Shown: positions 41,183 to 54,247, numbered from the stretch's first letter. The stretch is 64,000 nt of DNA from Acidobacteriota bacterium (GCA_009838525.1 VXRJ01000032.1:129186-193185); one strand, 5' to 3'. Notes: generated from the letters alone by a model not told the origin. Program-made: numbers and translations.

Positions 41183-42171
41183 GCCACGTCAAACAGCGTC
41201 AGCGCGAACCGCGTCTCCTCCTCGATCCACTGTGCCCGCCGGACGAAACCGGCCCGCTCTCCCAGGTCCACGATCTGCTCCGGCTCGTACTTGTAGGAGC
41301 TCTCGGTCCAGATACCTTCACCTTCGTCCAGCCGGATGCAACAGTCGATCTCCCGGAAGCAGACTGTCTGGTCCGCCTGACTCACCAGGTACGACTCGAC
41401 TCGCGACCGCCGGGCGTTCCAGACCACCTGGTGGGTGAACTGCTCCACGTCGAAGTCGGCGTCCAGCTCGCGGTTCAACCGAACCAGCAGATTGCGATTG
41501 AACGCCGCGGTGACGCCGAGCGGATCGTCGTAGGCAATGATGAGATCCGCTTCCGGCTTCACCAGGTCGGCGCCCAGCAGGAAGCTGTCGCCCGGACGGA
41601 GACCCTCACGGATCTCGGCGACGAAGCGATCCGCCTCATCGGGATGCAGATTGCCGATGTTGGACCCGAGGAAGAGCACCATCGCCGACCGGTTCGGCTC
41701 GAGTCGTGCGGTCGCCTCCCGCAGCCCGGCCGCGTACTCCGCGCGATGGCCATGGACCCTCACCGTCCCGTAGCGGGCGACCGTCTGGCACGCCCGCTCC
41801 AGAGCGGTCGCGGAGATGTCAATCAGGTGGACGTCGGCCGTGCGTCCCGCCAAGGCGAAACCCTCGGCCAGGATCGCCAGCTTCTCGCCGTTCCCGCCAC
41901 CCAGCTCCACCAAGGTCGCCGGCGTGTCGAGGCGGTCCAGAATGGCATCCCGTTCGCGCGCCAGGAGCGCGCACTCCCCCCGCGTGATGGGGTACCACGG
42001 CAGCTCACAGATGGCCTCGAAGAGTTGCGACCCGAGGGCGTCATAGAGATAGAAGGGCGGGATCTGCTTCGGTTGCCGCCGCAGCCCGTCGACGACGTCA
42101 GTGGCCAGTCTGGCGGCTTCGAGGCCCTGCCGCCGTTCCGTCGCCGCCGCGCCGGCCGAGCCCTCCACCAT
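41179..42171 (-). CDS. egtD: L-histidine N-alpha-methyltransferase EgtD
   Basis: 330 residues. SAM-binding motif LVELGGGNGEKLAIL, then VHLIDISATALE and FLGSNIGNLHPDEA, all typical of EgtD, which trimethylates histidine to hercynine. The family block VTAAFNRNLLVRLNREL and TESSYKYEPEQI is present. egtB is 7 bp upstream in the same operon. No egtA, egtC or egtE is seen nearby. Confidence 0.9.
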   Translation of the reverse strand: MVEGSAGAAATERRQGLEAARLATDVVDGLRRQPKQIPPFYLYDALGSQLFEAICELPWYPITRGECALLARERDAILDRLDTPATLVELGGGNGEKLAILAEGFALAGRTADVHLIDISATALERACQTVARYGTVRVHGHRAEYAAGLREATARLEPNRSAMVLFLGSNIGNLHPDEADRFVAEIREGLRPGDSFLLGADLVKPEADLIIAYDDPLGVTAAFNRNLLVRLNRELDADFDVEQFTHQVVWNARRSRVESYLVSQADQTVCFREIDCCIRLDEGEGIWTESSYKYEPEQIVDLGERAGFVRRAQWIEEETRFALTLFDVA

Positions 42172-42178
42172 TCCGCGG

Positions 42179-43576
42179 CTACGCGTCGTCCCGGGCGCAG
42201 CGGAACGTGGCGTACATGTAGGGATAGTACGGACGGAACCAGTTCCGGAAGCTGCGGCGGATCAGACCGGCGGGAGTCGCGGGCGACGCACCCTTCACCA
42301 CGAAGTGGTCCCCGTCGAAGAAGTCCGCCGAGTATTCCGGGTAGGAGGCCATCGCCTCGAAGCCCGGGAACCCGTCGAAGGCGGTCGACGTCCACTCCCA
42401 GCCGTTGCCCACGAGGTCCTGAATGCCCCAGGCGCTCGCGCCGACCGGGTGCGATCCAGCCGGCACCGGATCCCACTGCCGGAAGTCGAAGTTGCCGTGC
42501 GCGGCCGCGGGCAGCGTCTCGCCCCACGGATGCGTCCGTTCGGTTCCCGCCGGCGTGCCGTAGGCGGCGCGGTGGAATTCCGCCTCGGTCGGAAGCCGCA
42601 GCCCACGCCAGCGGGCATAGGCGGACGCCTCGTCGTGCGTGACCCAGACCGGCCAGGCGGGCGGGAGCGGTACGCAATGAAACATGCCGCGCCAGTACCA
42701 CCGCTCGCCCTCGCGTTCCCAGAAACGGGGGTGGGCGCGACCGGAACCCTGCTGCCGCGCCCAGGCCGACTCGGACCAGACGGACCGCATCGTGTAGCCA
42801 CCCGCCTCGACGAACTCGAGGAACCGGGCGTTGGTGACGTCATGGACATCGATCGCGAACGCGGGCACATCGACCGGACACTCCGGAAACTCGTTGTCCC
42901 AGCCGAACGGGATGTCCTCGATCCGCGCACCCAGCGTCGTCCGGCCCGCCGGCACTGCCGCCATCTCCTCCTGCGGCGGCGCGGGCGCATCGAGCCCAAC
43001 CGGTTCGTAGCCGGCAGGACAGCGCTTCTGCGACCCTTCGAGCCAGTGCCACATATAAAGCAGCGTCTCCTGGTGCATCGCCTCGTGCTCCAGGATCGTG
43101 AAGACCCCCTGACCGCGCCGGACCACCCCGTTCGCCGTCCCCTCGATCGGCCCCGAAGCGAGGGCGGAGAGAATGGCCTGGTCGGCCTTCGCGACATAAC
43201 GCTCCACCGCATGGCGCGACGGCCAGGCGTCGCGGGCCGAGCTGGCGGCGGCCGAACGATCCGCAGGGTCGATGCCCCGCGCGAAGAGCATCTCGAGATC
43301 GTTGTCGATCCCGGGATGGCCCAGGCCGCGCTTCAGCAGTGCGTTGACCGCGAAAGCGGGAATATGGCCGTCGTAGAAGACCACCGGATGCCGAAGCGGG
43401 ATCGGATGCGCGTAGTACGCGTCGGGCGTCAGCAGGTCGAAGAGCGCCTGCGTCCGGGCGCGGTTGTTGCGGTAGGCCTCGACCGCCTCTTGGCGGTCGA
43501 CGATCGCTCTCGCGCGGGCGGCGAACGCCTCCTGCCCGTCGACAACCCCTTGTGCGGCGGACAGCGACGCGTCCAT
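42179..43576 (-). CDS. egtB: ergothioneine sulfoxide synthase EgtB
   Basis: 465 residues. N-terminal DinB-like part with the iron-binding block ILEHEAMHQE (His164 and His168), plus an earlier His in YDGHIPAF; C-terminal formylglycine-generating-enzyme-like domain (GWDNEFP, WVTHDEASAYARWRG, LPTEAEFHRAAYG, NGWEWTSTAF, RRSFRNWFRPYYPYMYATFRCA). It catalyses the non-haem-iron C-S bond step from hercynine and a thiol donor. The nearby egtD supports the assignment; whether the donor is cysteine or gamma-glutamylcysteine is open. Confidence 0.9.
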   Translation of the reverse strand: MDASLSAAQGVVDGQEAFAARARAIVDRQEAVEAYRNNRARTQALFDLLTPDAYYAHPIPLRHPVVFYDGHIPAFAVNALLKRGLGHPGIDNDLEMLFARGIDPADRSAAASSARDAWPSRHAVERYVAKADQAILSALASGPIEGTANGVVRRGQGVFTILEHEAMHQETLLYMWHWLEGSQKRCPAGYEPVGLDAPAPPQEEMAAVPAGRTTLGARIEDIPFGWDNEFPECPVDVPAFAIDVHDVTNARFLEFVEAGGYTMRSVWSESAWARQQGSGRAHPRFWEREGERWYWRGMFHCVPLPPAWPVWVTHDEASAYARWRGLRLPTEAEFHRAAYGTPAGTERTHPWGETLPAAAHGNFDFRQWDPVPAGSHPVGASAWGIQDLVGNGWEWTSTAFDGFPGFEAMASYPEYSADFFDGDHFVVKGASPATPAGLIRRSFRNWFRPYYPYMYATFRCARDDA

Positions 43577-43620
43577 GTCGGGATCGTAGCAGACGTGCTA
43601 GGCTGGGGCCGGCTACCCAT

Positions 43621-43707
43621 GCGAAAGTGGCGGAATTGGCAGACGCGCCGGATTTAGGATCCGGTAGCCGCAAGGCTATGGGGGTTCAAATCCCCCCTTT
43701 CGCACCA
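43621..43707 (+). tRNA. tRNA-Leu (anticodon UAG)
   Basis: Acceptor GCGAAAG (43621-43627) pairs with CTTTCGC (43697-43703), discriminator A, CCA encoded at 43705-43707. The anticodon stem CCGGA/TCCGG encloses TTTAGGA, with anticodon TAG at 43655-43657. A long variable arm and GGTTCAAAT T-loop fit tRNA-Leu. Located just before tig. Confidence 0.95.
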
Positions 43708-43743
43708 ACCTGCGCGCCCTCACCACCCCGCACCCGGTAAATC

Positions 43744-45030
43744 ATGAAAACCGAAGTAATGGACGTCGGCGCCTGCCGGAAGCAGATGACGGTCGAGATC
43801 CCGGCCGACCGGGTCGATCGGGCGATCGACCGGCTCTCGAACCGTTACCGCCGGACGGCGAAGCTGCAGGGATTCCGCCCCGGCAAGGCGCCGGCCAAGG
43901 TGATCCGGACCCGTTTTCGCGATCAGATCCTCCGCGAGGTGGCCGAGGATCTGGTGCGTGAGGCGGTCGACGAGGCAATCGACAACGAGGAGATTCAACC
44001 CGTCGCCACCCCCGAGATCCGCGACGTCGAGGTAGACGAAGGCAAGCCGCTCACCTTCACCGCGCTCTTCGAGACGTTGCCCGCCATCGATCCGGGCGAC
44101 TACACGGCCTTCACGTTGCGGCAGTCACCGGTCAACGTCGAGGGCGAGGCCATCGATCAAGCCATCGAACGGCTACGGCAGCGCGCCGGCCGCCTCGAAC
44201 CGGTCGAGGGCCGGGTGGCAGCCCGTGGCGATATCGTCACCCTCGACCTCGACCGGCGCCTGGCCGACAGCAAGGGCGGGAAGGGGTCCGAGCATCTCGA
44301 CGGCGTTCGGATCGAGATCGGAAGCGATGTCAACCCGCCCCGCTTCGATGCCGAACTGACCGGCCTGTCCGTGGATGACGCCCGTTCGTTCACGGTCACC
44401 CACGCCGAGAACGATGCGGTAGAGCGGCTCGCCGGCCGTGAAGTGACCTACGACATCAAGGTAACCGCCCTCAACCAGCCGGTGCTCCCGGACGTGGACG
44501 ATGCGTTCGCGCAGGGCCTGGGCGATTTCGCCGACCTCGCCGCGCTCCGCACCCGCATCGAGGAAGACCTGAAAGCCGCCGCCGAGCAGGACGCGCGCCA
44601 GGAGGTGCGCGGCGATCTGCTGCGCCAGCTCGCCAACCGGGTCACCGTCGACGTTCCGACGGCGCTGGTGGAGCGCGAGCTGGACCGCCGCATCGAGCAG
44701 GTTGTGCAGCGCATGGCCGCCGAGGGTGTCGATCCGCGCAAGGCGCCGGTCGACTGGCAGGGTTTCCGGGAACAGCAACGCCCGTCGGCCACCGACGCGG
44801 TGCGGAGCACGCTGGTGCTCGACGAGATCGCCCGGCGCGAGTCGATCGAAGCGAACGACGACGACGTCACCCGCGAGATCGATCGTCAGGCGAAACTATC
44901 GGGGCGGACCCCCGCCGCGGCCCGTGCGCTGCTCGAAAAGCAGGGGGGAAAGGCCCGCCTGCAGTCCGGGCTGCGCCGCGAGAAGGCGGTCGAGTTCCTG
45001 ATGTCGCGTGCTACGATCATCCATGCCTGA
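43744..45030 (+). CDS. tig: trigger factor
   Basis: 428 residues. N-terminal ribosome-binding domain with [15 protein letters not shown] (signature loop), central FKBP-like PPIase region at about 150-245, and helical C-terminal chaperone domain ([19 protein letters not shown]). Ribosome-associated folding helper. The gene leads the tig-clpP-clpX-lon set; its last 8 bp overlap clpP. Confidence 0.93.
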   Translation: MKTEVMDVGACRKQMTVEIPADRVDRAIDRLSNRYRRTAKLQGFRPGKAPAKVIRTRFRDQILREVAEDLVREAVDEAIDNEEIQPVATPEIRDVEVDEGKPLTFTALFETLPAIDPGDYTAFTLRQSPVNVEGEAIDQAIERLRQRAGRLEPVEGRVAARGDIVTLDLDRRLADSKGGKGSEHLDGVRIEIGSDVNPPRFDAELTGLSVDDARSFTVTHAENDAVERLAGREVTYDIKVTALNQPVLPDVDDAFAQGLGDFADLAALRTRIEEDLKAAAEQDARQEVRGDLLRQLANRVTVDVPTALVERELDRRIEQVVQRMAAEGVDPRKAPVDWQGFREQQRPSATDAVRSTLVLDEIARRESIEANDDDVTREIDRQAKLSGRTPAAARALLEKQGGKARLQSGLRREKAVEFLMSRATIIHA

Positions 45031-45625
45031 TCAGCACGCGCAGCTCATCCCGATGGTGGTCGAGCAGACCAACCGCGGGGAGCGAGCCTACGACATCTAC
45101 TCGCGCCTGCTGAAGGACAGCATCGTCTTCATCGGCTCCCCCATCGACGATGGCCTGGCCAATCTGATCATTGCGCAGATGCTCTTTCTCGAGGCGGAGG
45201 ATCCGGACCGGGACATCATGCTGTACATCAACAGCCCCGGCGGGTCGATCTCCGCCGGCCTCGCCATCTACGACACGATGCAGTTCATCAAGCCCGACGT
45301 GCAGACCACCTGCATCGGGCAGGCGGCTTCGATGGCGGCGGTGCTCCTCGCGGCGGGCACGCCGAAGAAGCGTTTCTCGCTGCCGAACTCCCGCATCGTC
45401 ATCCACCAGCCGCTGATGACAGGGCTGAGCGGACAGGCCACCGACATCGATATTCACGCCAAGGAAATCCTCCGGATGCGGCAGGGACTGAACGAGATTC
45501 TCTCGTCGCACACCGGCCAGCCGCTCGATCGGATCGCCGAGGACACCGAGCGCGACTACATCATGAACTCCGAGCAGGGGCGCGAATACGGTATCATTGA
45601 CGACGTGATTCGCCAGCGCGCCTAG
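45023..45625 (+). CDS. clpP: ATP-dependent Clp protease proteolytic subunit
   Basis: 200 residues from ATG 45023, which matches known ClpP N-termini ([23 protein letters not shown]). Catalytic Ser103 (GQAASMAA) and His128 (VIHQPLM), Asp in the DTERDYIM region. Forms a barrel with ClpX. Downstream clpX is 62 bp away and the gap carries a family B repeat. Confidence 0.94.
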   Translation: MPDQHAQLIPMVVEQTNRGERAYDIYSRLLKDSIVFIGSPIDDGLANLIIAQMLFLEAEDPDRDIMLYINSPGGSISAGLAIYDTMQFIKPDVQTTCIGQAASMAAVLLAAGTPKKRFSLPNSRIVIHQPLMTGLSGQATDIDIHAKEILRMRQGLNEILSSHTGQPLDRIAEDTERDYIMNSEQGREYGIIDDVIRQRA

Positions 45626-45679
45626 CAGCCCGTGGTGAAACTCCGCGTCACACCGAGAGCGGCGAGGCGCCCGGCTGAC
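45624..45679. repeat. intergenic repeat, family B
   Basis: AGCAGCCCGTGGTGAAA at the left, CGAGAGCGGCGAGGCGC at the right, about 55 bp. It fills the gap between clpP and clpX. See the copies at 52389 and 54248. Confidence 0.7.
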
Positions 45680-45687
45680 GCACCGTG

Positions 45688-46935
45688 ATGGCCAAGCAGT
45701 CCGAGAGCGAGACCCTCCGTTGTTCGTTCTGTAACAAGGATCAGAACGACGTCCGCAAGCTGATCGCGGGCCCCACGGTCTTCATTTGCGACGAGTGCGT
45801 CGACGTCTGCAACGACATCATCGCTGACGACGCCCGGTTCGACAGCAAGGGCGGGCTTCGTTCCGGACTGCCGGTTCCCGGCGAGATCAAGAAGTTCCTC
45901 GACCAGTACGTCATCGGCCAGGAGGTGACCAAGAAGAAGCTCGCGGTCGCCGTCTACAACCACTACAAGCGGGTCGAGATCCAGAAGCAGTCCCGGAGCC
46001 GCAACGATCCCGAGCTCAACAAGTCGAACATCCTGCTGATCGGACCGACCGGCACCGGCAAGACGCTGCTCGCGCAGACACTCGCCCGCCTGCTGTCGGT
46101 TCCCTTCACCATCGTCGACGCGACGACGCTGACCGAGGCGGGGTACGTCGGCGAGGATGTCGAGAACATCATCCTCAAGCTGCTGCAGGCCGCCGGCGGC
46201 GACATCGAAAAGGCCCAGCAGGGGATCATCTACATCGACGAGATCGACAAGATCTGCAAGAAGGACGAGAACCCGTCCATAACCCGCGACGTCTCGGGGG
46301 AAGGAGTGCAGCAGGCGCTGCTCAAGATTCTCGAAGGGACGGTCGCCAACGTGCCTCCCCAAGGCGGACGCAAGCATCCCCACCAGGAGTTCTTCCACGT
46401 CGATACGACCAACGTGCTGTTCATTTGCGGCGGCGCGTTCGTCGGCCTCGACAAGCAGATCCAGCGGCGGCTGGGACGGAAGACTCTCGGCTTCCGGGCC
46501 GACATCCGCTCGGCCCGTCAGGCCGACGTCGGCACGCTGCTGCAGCAGGTCGAGCCGGAGGACCTGATCAAGTTCGGTCTGATCCCCGAGTTCGTCGGCC
46601 GGCTGCCGGTGCAGGGGACGCTGCACGAGCTGGACAAGGCAGCCCTGATCCAGATCCTGACGGAACCGCGAAACGCCATCACTCGGCAGTACCAGAAGCT
46701 GTTCGAGTACGAAAACGTGAAGCTGCGGTTCACGGACGACGCCATCGAGGCTATCGCCGAGCAGGCGCTCAGCCGAAAGATCGGTGCGCGTGGCCTCCGC
46801 ATGATCATCGAGGACCTGATGCTCGATATCATGTTCACGTTGCCAGGCAACAAGAAGGTGACCGAGTGCGTCATCACGCGTGACGCGGTGTTGGCCCAGG
46901 ATCCGTCGCTCACGCTGATCGAAAAGGCCGGATAA
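45688..46935 (+). CDS. clpX: Clp protease ATP-binding subunit ClpX
   Basis: 415 residues from ATG 45688. N-terminal zinc finger (CSFCNK and CDECVDVC), Walker A GPTGTGKT, Walker [10 protein letters not shown], and a [10 protein letters not shown] segment. AAA+ unfoldase for ClpP. Operon partner of clpP, followed 23 bp later by lon. Confidence 0.95.
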   Translation: MAKQSESETLRCSFCNKDQNDVRKLIAGPTVFICDECVDVCNDIIADDARFDSKGGLRSGLPVPGEIKKFLDQYVIGQEVTKKKLAVAVYNHYKRVEIQKQSRSRNDPELNKSNILLIGPTGTGKTLLAQTLARLLSVPFTIVDATTLTEAGYVGEDVENIILKLLQAAGGDIEKAQQGIIYIDEIDKICKKDENPSITRDVSGEGVQQALLKILEGTVANVPPQGGRKHPHQEFFHVDTTNVLFICGGAFVGLDKQIQRRLGRKTLGFRADIRSARQADVGTLLQQVEPEDLIKFGLIPEFVGRLPVQGTLHELDKAALIQILTEPRNAITRQYQKLFEYENVKLRFTDDAIEAIAEQALSRKIGARGLRMIIEDLMLDIMFTLPGNKKVTECVITRDAVLAQDPSLTLIEKAG

Positions 46936-46958
46936 GGCGGCCGGAACGTTACACGCTT

Positions 46959-49343
<2,385 letters not shown>

Positions 49344-49370
49344 TACCCGGCGGGCCCGGGGGACCGCCCG

Positions 49371-50003
49371 GTGAAGATCCTCGACGCCGCCTTCGTCACC
49401 AGCGTGCCGGCCGATGGGCGGCTGCCCGCCGACTGCGGGCCGACGGTAGCCCTCGTCGGCCGCTCGAACGTGGGCAAGTCGAGCCTGATCAACGCCCTGA
49501 CCGGCCGCCGCATCGCCCGCGCCGGCCAGAAACCGGGCACGACTCGACTCGCCAATCTCTACGCGCTGCACACCAGCGAACCGGGACGCAAGCCGCAACG
49601 CGTGACCCTGGCCGACCTTCCCGGCTACGGCTACGCGCGGGGAGGCGGGAACGCCCGGCGTCAGTTCGACGAGCTGACCCGCACTTTCTTCAGCCAATTG
49701 GCCAGGCCGGACACCGCGGACCGGCCCGTCGGCACGGCCTGGCTTGCCGGCGCCCTGCTGGTCGTCGACGCGCGCCACCCCGGCCTGGGCAGTGACCGGG
49801 ACGCGCTCGCCTGGCTCGAGGACATCGGTTCCCCGATCACGGTCGTCGCCACCAAGATCGACCGGCTCTCCCGGAGCGCGCTCGCCGCCGCCCGGCGCGC
49901 CCACCCAACGGCGCTTGGCGTTGAGGTCTTCCCGCTATCCAGCCGGACGGGCGAAGGAGTCCGCCCCGTTCTGGCCGGACTTGCCGCGATGCTCGACGCC
50001 TGA
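49371..50003 (+). CDS. engB: ribosome biogenesis GTPase EngB/YsxC
   Basis: 210 residues from GTG 49371. G1 GRSNVGKSS, G2/3 GTTRLANL then DLPGYGYARG, G4 TKID, G5 SSRTGEG. Assists large ribosomal subunit assembly. Last gene of the tig-clp-lon-engB run, the usual order in many bacteria. Confidence 0.93.
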   Translation: MKILDAAFVTSVPADGRLPADCGPTVALVGRSNVGKSSLINALTGRRIARAGQKPGTTRLANLYALHTSEPGRKPQRVTLADLPGYGYARGGGNARRQFDELTRTFFSQLARPDTADRPVGTAWLAGALLVVDARHPGLGSDRDALAWLEDIGSPITVVATKIDRLSRSALAAARRAHPTALGVEVFPLSSRTGEGVRPVLAGLAAMLDA

Positions 50004-50065
50004 GCGACACCCGGCCAACCGCCACCGCGTGGCGCGCCACCGTAAACTATGGGAAGCAAAGCAAC

Positions 50066-52378
50066 ATGGTGTTAACAGGCCGAGCCGGTGGGGCACGCGA
50101 CGTCCCCGCGCTCAGCGTCGCCCTGCTCTGGGCTCTCGTCGTAACCCTCGCGGAACCCTTCGTGGCATTGGCCCAGCAGGAAGCCGCGGGCGCGCAGGCC
50201 GAGAGCGAGCAGGAAGCCGACGCTACGGAGACGACCGACGATCCGCTCACATTCCTGGACTCCGTAACCGTCAGCGCGACGCTCCGGCCCGCACCGGTGC
50301 GCGATACGCCCGGCATGGTGTCGGTAATCGACGCCGACACGATCCAGGAACGCCTGGCCGAGAACTTCGCCGACCTCGTCAAGTACGAGCCGGGCGTCTA
50401 CATCGAGAGTAACGTCACCCGGCTCGGCTTGAACGGCTTCAATATCCGCGGCATCGGCGGCAACCGCGTGATGACGCAGGTGGACGGCGTCCAGATGTCG
50501 GAGCAGTTCGACTTCGCGCCGTTCAGCGTGCATCAGGCCAGTCTCGATGTGGATGCCCTCAAGTCCGTCGAGATCGTCCGTAGCGCCAATTCGGCGCTCT
50601 ACGGCAGCGACGCGCTCGGCGGTGTCGTTTCGCTCTTCACAAAGGATCCGGCCGACTACCTTCGTGGCCGGAACTTCCACGTCGGCGCCAAGACGACGTG
50701 GGACGGCCGCGCCAACGACGTGAGCGGCAACATCTCACTGGCCGGCGGCAACGACCGGCTGCAGGGATCGCTTTTCACGAGCGTGAACCGCGGACACGAG
50801 ATCCGGAACATGGGTACCGTAGAGACGCAGGACAACACCCGTACCGTGCCTAATCCGCAGGATGTCCGCGGGGCGCAGTTCCTCGCCAAGCTGGTCTACA
50901 CGGCCTCGCCGGGCAACGTCTGGCGCGTGGCGATGGAGCGGTACGACACGCGCGTCGACACGGAGTGGCTGTCGGATCAGGGAATGGTCTACCTCGGACC
51001 CTTCCGGTGGAACACGGTCACGTCGAATGCCCTCGATACCCAGGCTCGCACACGCGCGTCGCTCGACCACAGGCTGCTGGGCGGCTGGCTCGATTCAATA
51101 TCGTGGCGTTTGTACGTCCAGTCGAACGACACCGCCCAGACCGTCGACCGCGAGCGGCTGACGTTCGGCGCCGGCCCGCCGGTCCCGCTGTTGCGCCACG
51201 GCACGCTCACCTACGAGCAGGCGGGCTACGGCGGCTCGACCCAGGGCCAGCAGTGGATCGGCAACCAGGACGACGGGATGCTCCTCACGTTCGGGGCCAG
51301 TTACAAGACCGACTACTTCGACATACTGCGCGACCGGACGGAAACCCACGCCGTCACCGGCGACCCGATCCCGACCGACCTGATCCTGCCGACCAAGTAC
51401 TTCCCGGAGAGCGAGGTGGTGGAAGGAGGCGCGTACCTGCAGGGAGAACTGCAGTTCGGCCGATTCAGCCTGGTGCCCGGCGTTCGCATCGATCACTATG
51501 CGCTCGACGCGAACCAGGCAGACCCGGTCTACGTCGCCAGCCTCAATCCGCCGGCGTCGGACTTCTCCGACACGGCGATATCGCCGAAGCTCGGCATCGC
51601 CGCCCGTGTATCCGACGTCGTAACGGTGCATGCCCAGTACGCCGGCGGCTTCCGGGCGCCCCCCTACAGCGACGTGAACACCGGCTTTACGAACCCGAGC
51701 GCCAGCTACACAACCCTTTCCAACCCCGATTTGCTCGCCGAGACGAGCGACAACCTCGAGGTGGGAATCCGGACCTCTTTCGAGCGGGCCAGTTTCGGCT
51801 TTACCGCGTTTTCCAATTGGTACGACAACTTCATCGAGCTGACCCAACTCGGTTTCAATTCGATGACCCGGTTGCTCGAGTTCCAGAGTCAGAACCTGGA
51901 GGAGGCGGAGATCCAGGGAATCGAGTTGCGCGGCGAGGCGTACCTCACGGACAACCTGATGCTCCGCGGCAGCTACGCATGGATCGAGGGCGCCGAGATC
52001 CTGAAGGACGCCGCCGTGGCGCCGATCGCCACCCAGACGCCACTCGGATCGATCGCGCCCGACGAGGGCGTGGTGGGCATCCGGTACGCCCCGCCATCGA
52101 ACCGCTGGGGCGGCGAACTGTCCATCCGGTTGGTCGAGTCGTACCAGGGCGCGCCCGGAGAGAATCAGTTTGCCCCTCAGGCCTATCAGGTTGTCGACCT
52201 GGTGGGCTTCGTGTCACTTGCCGACGATCTCCGGCTGCGTCTGGGTGCTCTCAACCTGACCAACAGCACCTACTTCGAGTGGTGGAACGTCCGCGGCCGC
52301 CTTGCGAACGACCCCGTCATCGATCGCTATTCCAGCCCTGGCCTGAGCGTCATCGGGTCGCTGGCATACGACTGGTAG
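50066..52378 (+). CDS. TonB-dependent outer-membrane receptor, haem/hemoglobin-type
   Basis: 770 residues. Signal peptide ending at ALAQQ, a TonB-box-like LTFLDSVTVSATL, plug domain with LNGFNIRGIGGNRVMTQVDGV and SANSALYGSDALGGVVSLFTKDP, then a 22-strand-type barrel ending in DW. The plug pattern is like hemoglobin/haem and siderophore receptors; the ligand is not determined. No TonB, ExbB or haem gene is nearby. Confidence 0.88.
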   Translation: MVLTGRAGGARDVPALSVALLWALVVTLAEPFVALAQQEAAGAQAESEQEADATETTDDPLTFLDSVTVSATLRPAPVRDTPGMVSVIDADTIQERLAENFADLVKYEPGVYIESNVTRLGLNGFNIRGIGGNRVMTQVDGVQMSEQFDFAPFSVHQASLDVDALKSVEIVRSANSALYGSDALGGVVSLFTKDPADYLRGRNFHVGAKTTWDGRANDVSGNISLAGGNDRLQGSLFTSVNRGHEIRNMGTVETQDNTRTVPNPQDVRGAQFLAKLVYTASPGNVWRVAMERYDTRVDTEWLSDQGMVYLGPFRWNTVTSNALDTQARTRASLDHRLLGGWLDSISWRLYVQSNDTAQTVDRERLTFGAGPPVPLLRHGTLTYEQAGYGGSTQGQQWIGNQDDGMLLTFGASYKTDYFDILRDRTETHAVTGDPIPTDLILPTKYFPESEVVEGGAYLQGELQFGRFSLVPGVRIDHYALDANQADPVYVASLNPPASDFSDTAISPKLGIAARVSDVVTVHAQYAGGFRAPPYSDVNTGFTNPSASYTTLSNPDLLAETSDNLEVGIRTSFERASFGFTAFSNWYDNFIELTQLGFNSMTRLLEFQSQNLEEAEIQGIELRGEAYLTDNLMLRGSYAWIEGAEILKDAAVAPIATQTPLGSIAPDEGVVGIRYAPPSNRWGGELSIRLVESYQGAPGENQFAPQAYQVVDLVGFVSLADDLRLRLGALNLTNSTYFEWWNVRGRLANDPVIDRYSSPGLSVIGSLAYDW

Positions 52379-52388
52379 CGGCGCCAGG

Positions 52389-52440
52389 AGGCCCGTGGTG
52401 CGATCCGCCACACTCGAGCGGCGAGGCATCCCGGTTGGAC
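52389..52440. repeat. intergenic repeat, family B
   Basis: GGCCCGTGGTG at the left and CGAGCGGCGAGGC at the right. It lies between the TonB receptor and the rpmE promoter. Confidence 0.7.
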
Positions 52441-52451
52441 AGCGTTGCCGC

Positions 52452-52460
52452 TGCTATAAT
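52452..52460 (+). promoter_or_regulatory. extended -10 promoter of rpmE
   Basis: TGCTATAAT (52452-52460) is a perfect -10 with TG extension, about 32 bp before the GTG. The best -35 candidate, TTGGAC (52435-52440), is only 14 bp upstream; an extended -10 can work with a poor -35. Confidence 0.6.
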
Positions 52461-52492
52461 GTTCGTTTGTACAGGGAGCGGAGGTAGAGAGC

Positions 52493-52732
52493 GTGAGGGT
52501 CGAGATTCACCCGGAATACCATGAGGTCGACGTCCGGTGCGCCTGCGGCGCCACCTGGAAGACCCGGTCGACCAAGCAGCAGCTCCACCTGGAGATCTGC
52601 TCCTCCTGCCATCCCTTCTTCACCGGCAAGCAGAAACTGGTCGATACCGAAGGCCGCGTCGATCGCTTCCGGAAGCGCTTCGGCGAGGTGACGGTCGCGA
52701 GCCGGCGCAAACAGCAGCGCGCCCGCCGTTGA
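52493..52732 (+). CDS. rpmE: 50S ribosomal protein L31
   Basis: 79 residues from GTG 52493 (GGAGG upstream). CAC near residue 16-18 and [24 protein letters not shown] are the L31 signature; the Cys pattern suggests the zinc-binding (C+) form. Its TGA overlaps the TTG proposed for the next gene. Confidence 0.93.
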   Translation: MRVEIHPEYHEVDVRCACGATWKTRSTKQQLHLEICSSCHPFFTGKQKLVDTEGRVDRFRKRFGEVTVASRRKQQRARR

Positions 52733-54213
52733 AACTCAAGCTCTTTGTGAACGGTCGCCTGGTCGACAGCCGCGCGAGCGGCATCGACGTGACCGATCCC
52801 GCCACGCAGGAAGTCATCTGCGAGGTTCCGTTCGCCACCACCGACGAGGTGGACGACGCGGTCCAGGGCGCGAAGGCGGCGTTCCGGACCTGGCGCGACG
52901 TGCCGACGCCCGAGCGCGCGCGGCTGCTGTTCGCCTACCAGGACATCCTGAAGAAGAATCAGGACGACATCGCCCGCCTGCTCTGCCGCGATACCGGCAA
53001 GACCTGGGAGGATGCGCGCGGCGAAGTGTGGCGCGGCATCGAGGTCGTGGAGCACGCCTGCAGCATCGCCTCGCTGATGATGGGCGAGACGGTGGAGAAC
53101 GTCGCCCGGGGCATCGACACCTACAGCCTCGTGCAGCCCGTCGGGGTCTGCGTCGGCATCTCCCCGTTCAACTTCCCCGCCATGGTGCCCCTGTGGATGT
53201 TTCCGCTCGCCGTCGCCTGCGGCAACACGTTCGTGCTGAAACCGTCCGAGCAGGATCCGACGGTCCCCAACCGGCTGATGGAGCTCCTCACCGAAGCCGG
53301 CGCCCCGGACGGGCTGGTGCAGGTGATCCATGGCGGCAAGCCGCAGGTCGAGGCCCTGCTGGACCATCCGGACGTGCGCGCCGTCAGCTTCGTCGGCTCG
53401 GCGCCTGTCGCCAGGGCCATCTACACCCGCGCCGCCGCGAACGGAAAGCGGGTCCAGGCGCTCGCCGGCGCCAAGAACCACCTCGTGATCCTCCCCGACG
53501 CCGACAAGGACCAGGCCATCGCCAGCCTCGTCGGCGCCACCTGCGGCGCCGCCGGCCAGCGCTGCATGGCGATCAGCGCCGCCGTGCTGGTGGGCGAGGC
53601 GGCGGACTGGCTCGACGACCTGAAGGACGCCATGGCCGCGGTACGTCCCGGCCCCTGGGACGATGCGAGCGCTGCCTACGGCCCGCAGATCACCCGCGCC
53701 GCCCGGGAGCGCATCCTCGGCTACATCGACCGGGGCAAGGCCGAGGGAGCGCGGTGCGTGCTCGACGGCGCCGGCTGCACGGTGGATGGCTATCCCGACG
53801 GCAACTGGGTCGGCCCGACGCTCTTCGCCGACGTCAACCCCGAGATGTCGATCTACCGGGAAGAGATCTTCGGCCCGGTGCTGGTCACCTCCCGCACGGA
53901 AACGCTGGACGATGCGATTGTGCTGGTCAACGGCAATCCCTACGGCAACGGCGTCTCCCTCTTCACGTCATCGGGCGGCGCCGCGCGCCGGTTCCAGCGC
54001 GAGATCGAAGTCGGGCAGGTGGGAATCAACGTGCCGATTCCGGTGCCCTTGCCGTTCTTCTCGTTTACTGGCTGGAAGGACTCCTTCTTCGGCGATCAGC
54101 ACGTCTACGGCAAGCAGGCGGTCCGGTTCTACACGGAAACGAAGACCGTCACCGCGCGCTGGTTCGACGACACGCCGGTCGATCGCCCCAACATGACCAT
54201 CCGGTTGCGATAG
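52729..54213 (+). CDS. mmsA: CoA-acylating methylmalonate-semialdehyde dehydrogenase
   Basis: 494 residues from TTG 52729, overlapping the rpmE stop (TTGA); GTG 52747 is the alternative. Start [13 protein letters not shown] fits the family's N-terminus. Aldehyde dehydrogenase fold with NAD site [17 protein letters not shown], the catalytic Cys in GQRCMAI, and the family ending [26 protein letters not shown]. Converts methylmalonate semialdehyde to propionyl-CoA in valine, inositol or thymine breakdown. Linkage to rpmE is unusual. Confidence 0.88.
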   Translation: MKLKLFVNGRLVDSRASGIDVTDPATQEVICEVPFATTDEVDDAVQGAKAAFRTWRDVPTPERARLLFAYQDILKKNQDDIARLLCRDTGKTWEDARGEVWRGIEVVEHACSIASLMMGETVENVARGIDTYSLVQPVGVCVGISPFNFPAMVPLWMFPLAVACGNTFVLKPSEQDPTVPNRLMELLTEAGAPDGLVQVIHGGKPQVEALLDHPDVRAVSFVGSAPVARAIYTRAAANGKRVQALAGAKNHLVILPDADKDQAIASLVGATCGAAGQRCMAISAAVLVGEAADWLDDLKDAMAAVRPGPWDDASAAYGPQITRAARERILGYIDRGKAEGARCVLDGAGCTVDGYPDGNWVGPTLFADVNPEMSIYREEIFGPVLVTSRTETLDDAIVLVNGNPYGNGVSLFTSSGGAARRFQREIEVGQVGINVPIPVPLPFFSFTGWKDSFFGDQHVYGKQAVRFYTETKTVTARWFDDTPVDRPNMTIRLR

Positions 54214-54247
54214 CGACCATCCGGCCCGGCCCGTCGAGCGCGCCTGG

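Noticed and set aside
43577-43620. Promoter for tRNA-Leu between egtB and the tRNA gene
   Set aside because: The 44-bp gap has no recognisable -10 or -35; I could not call one.
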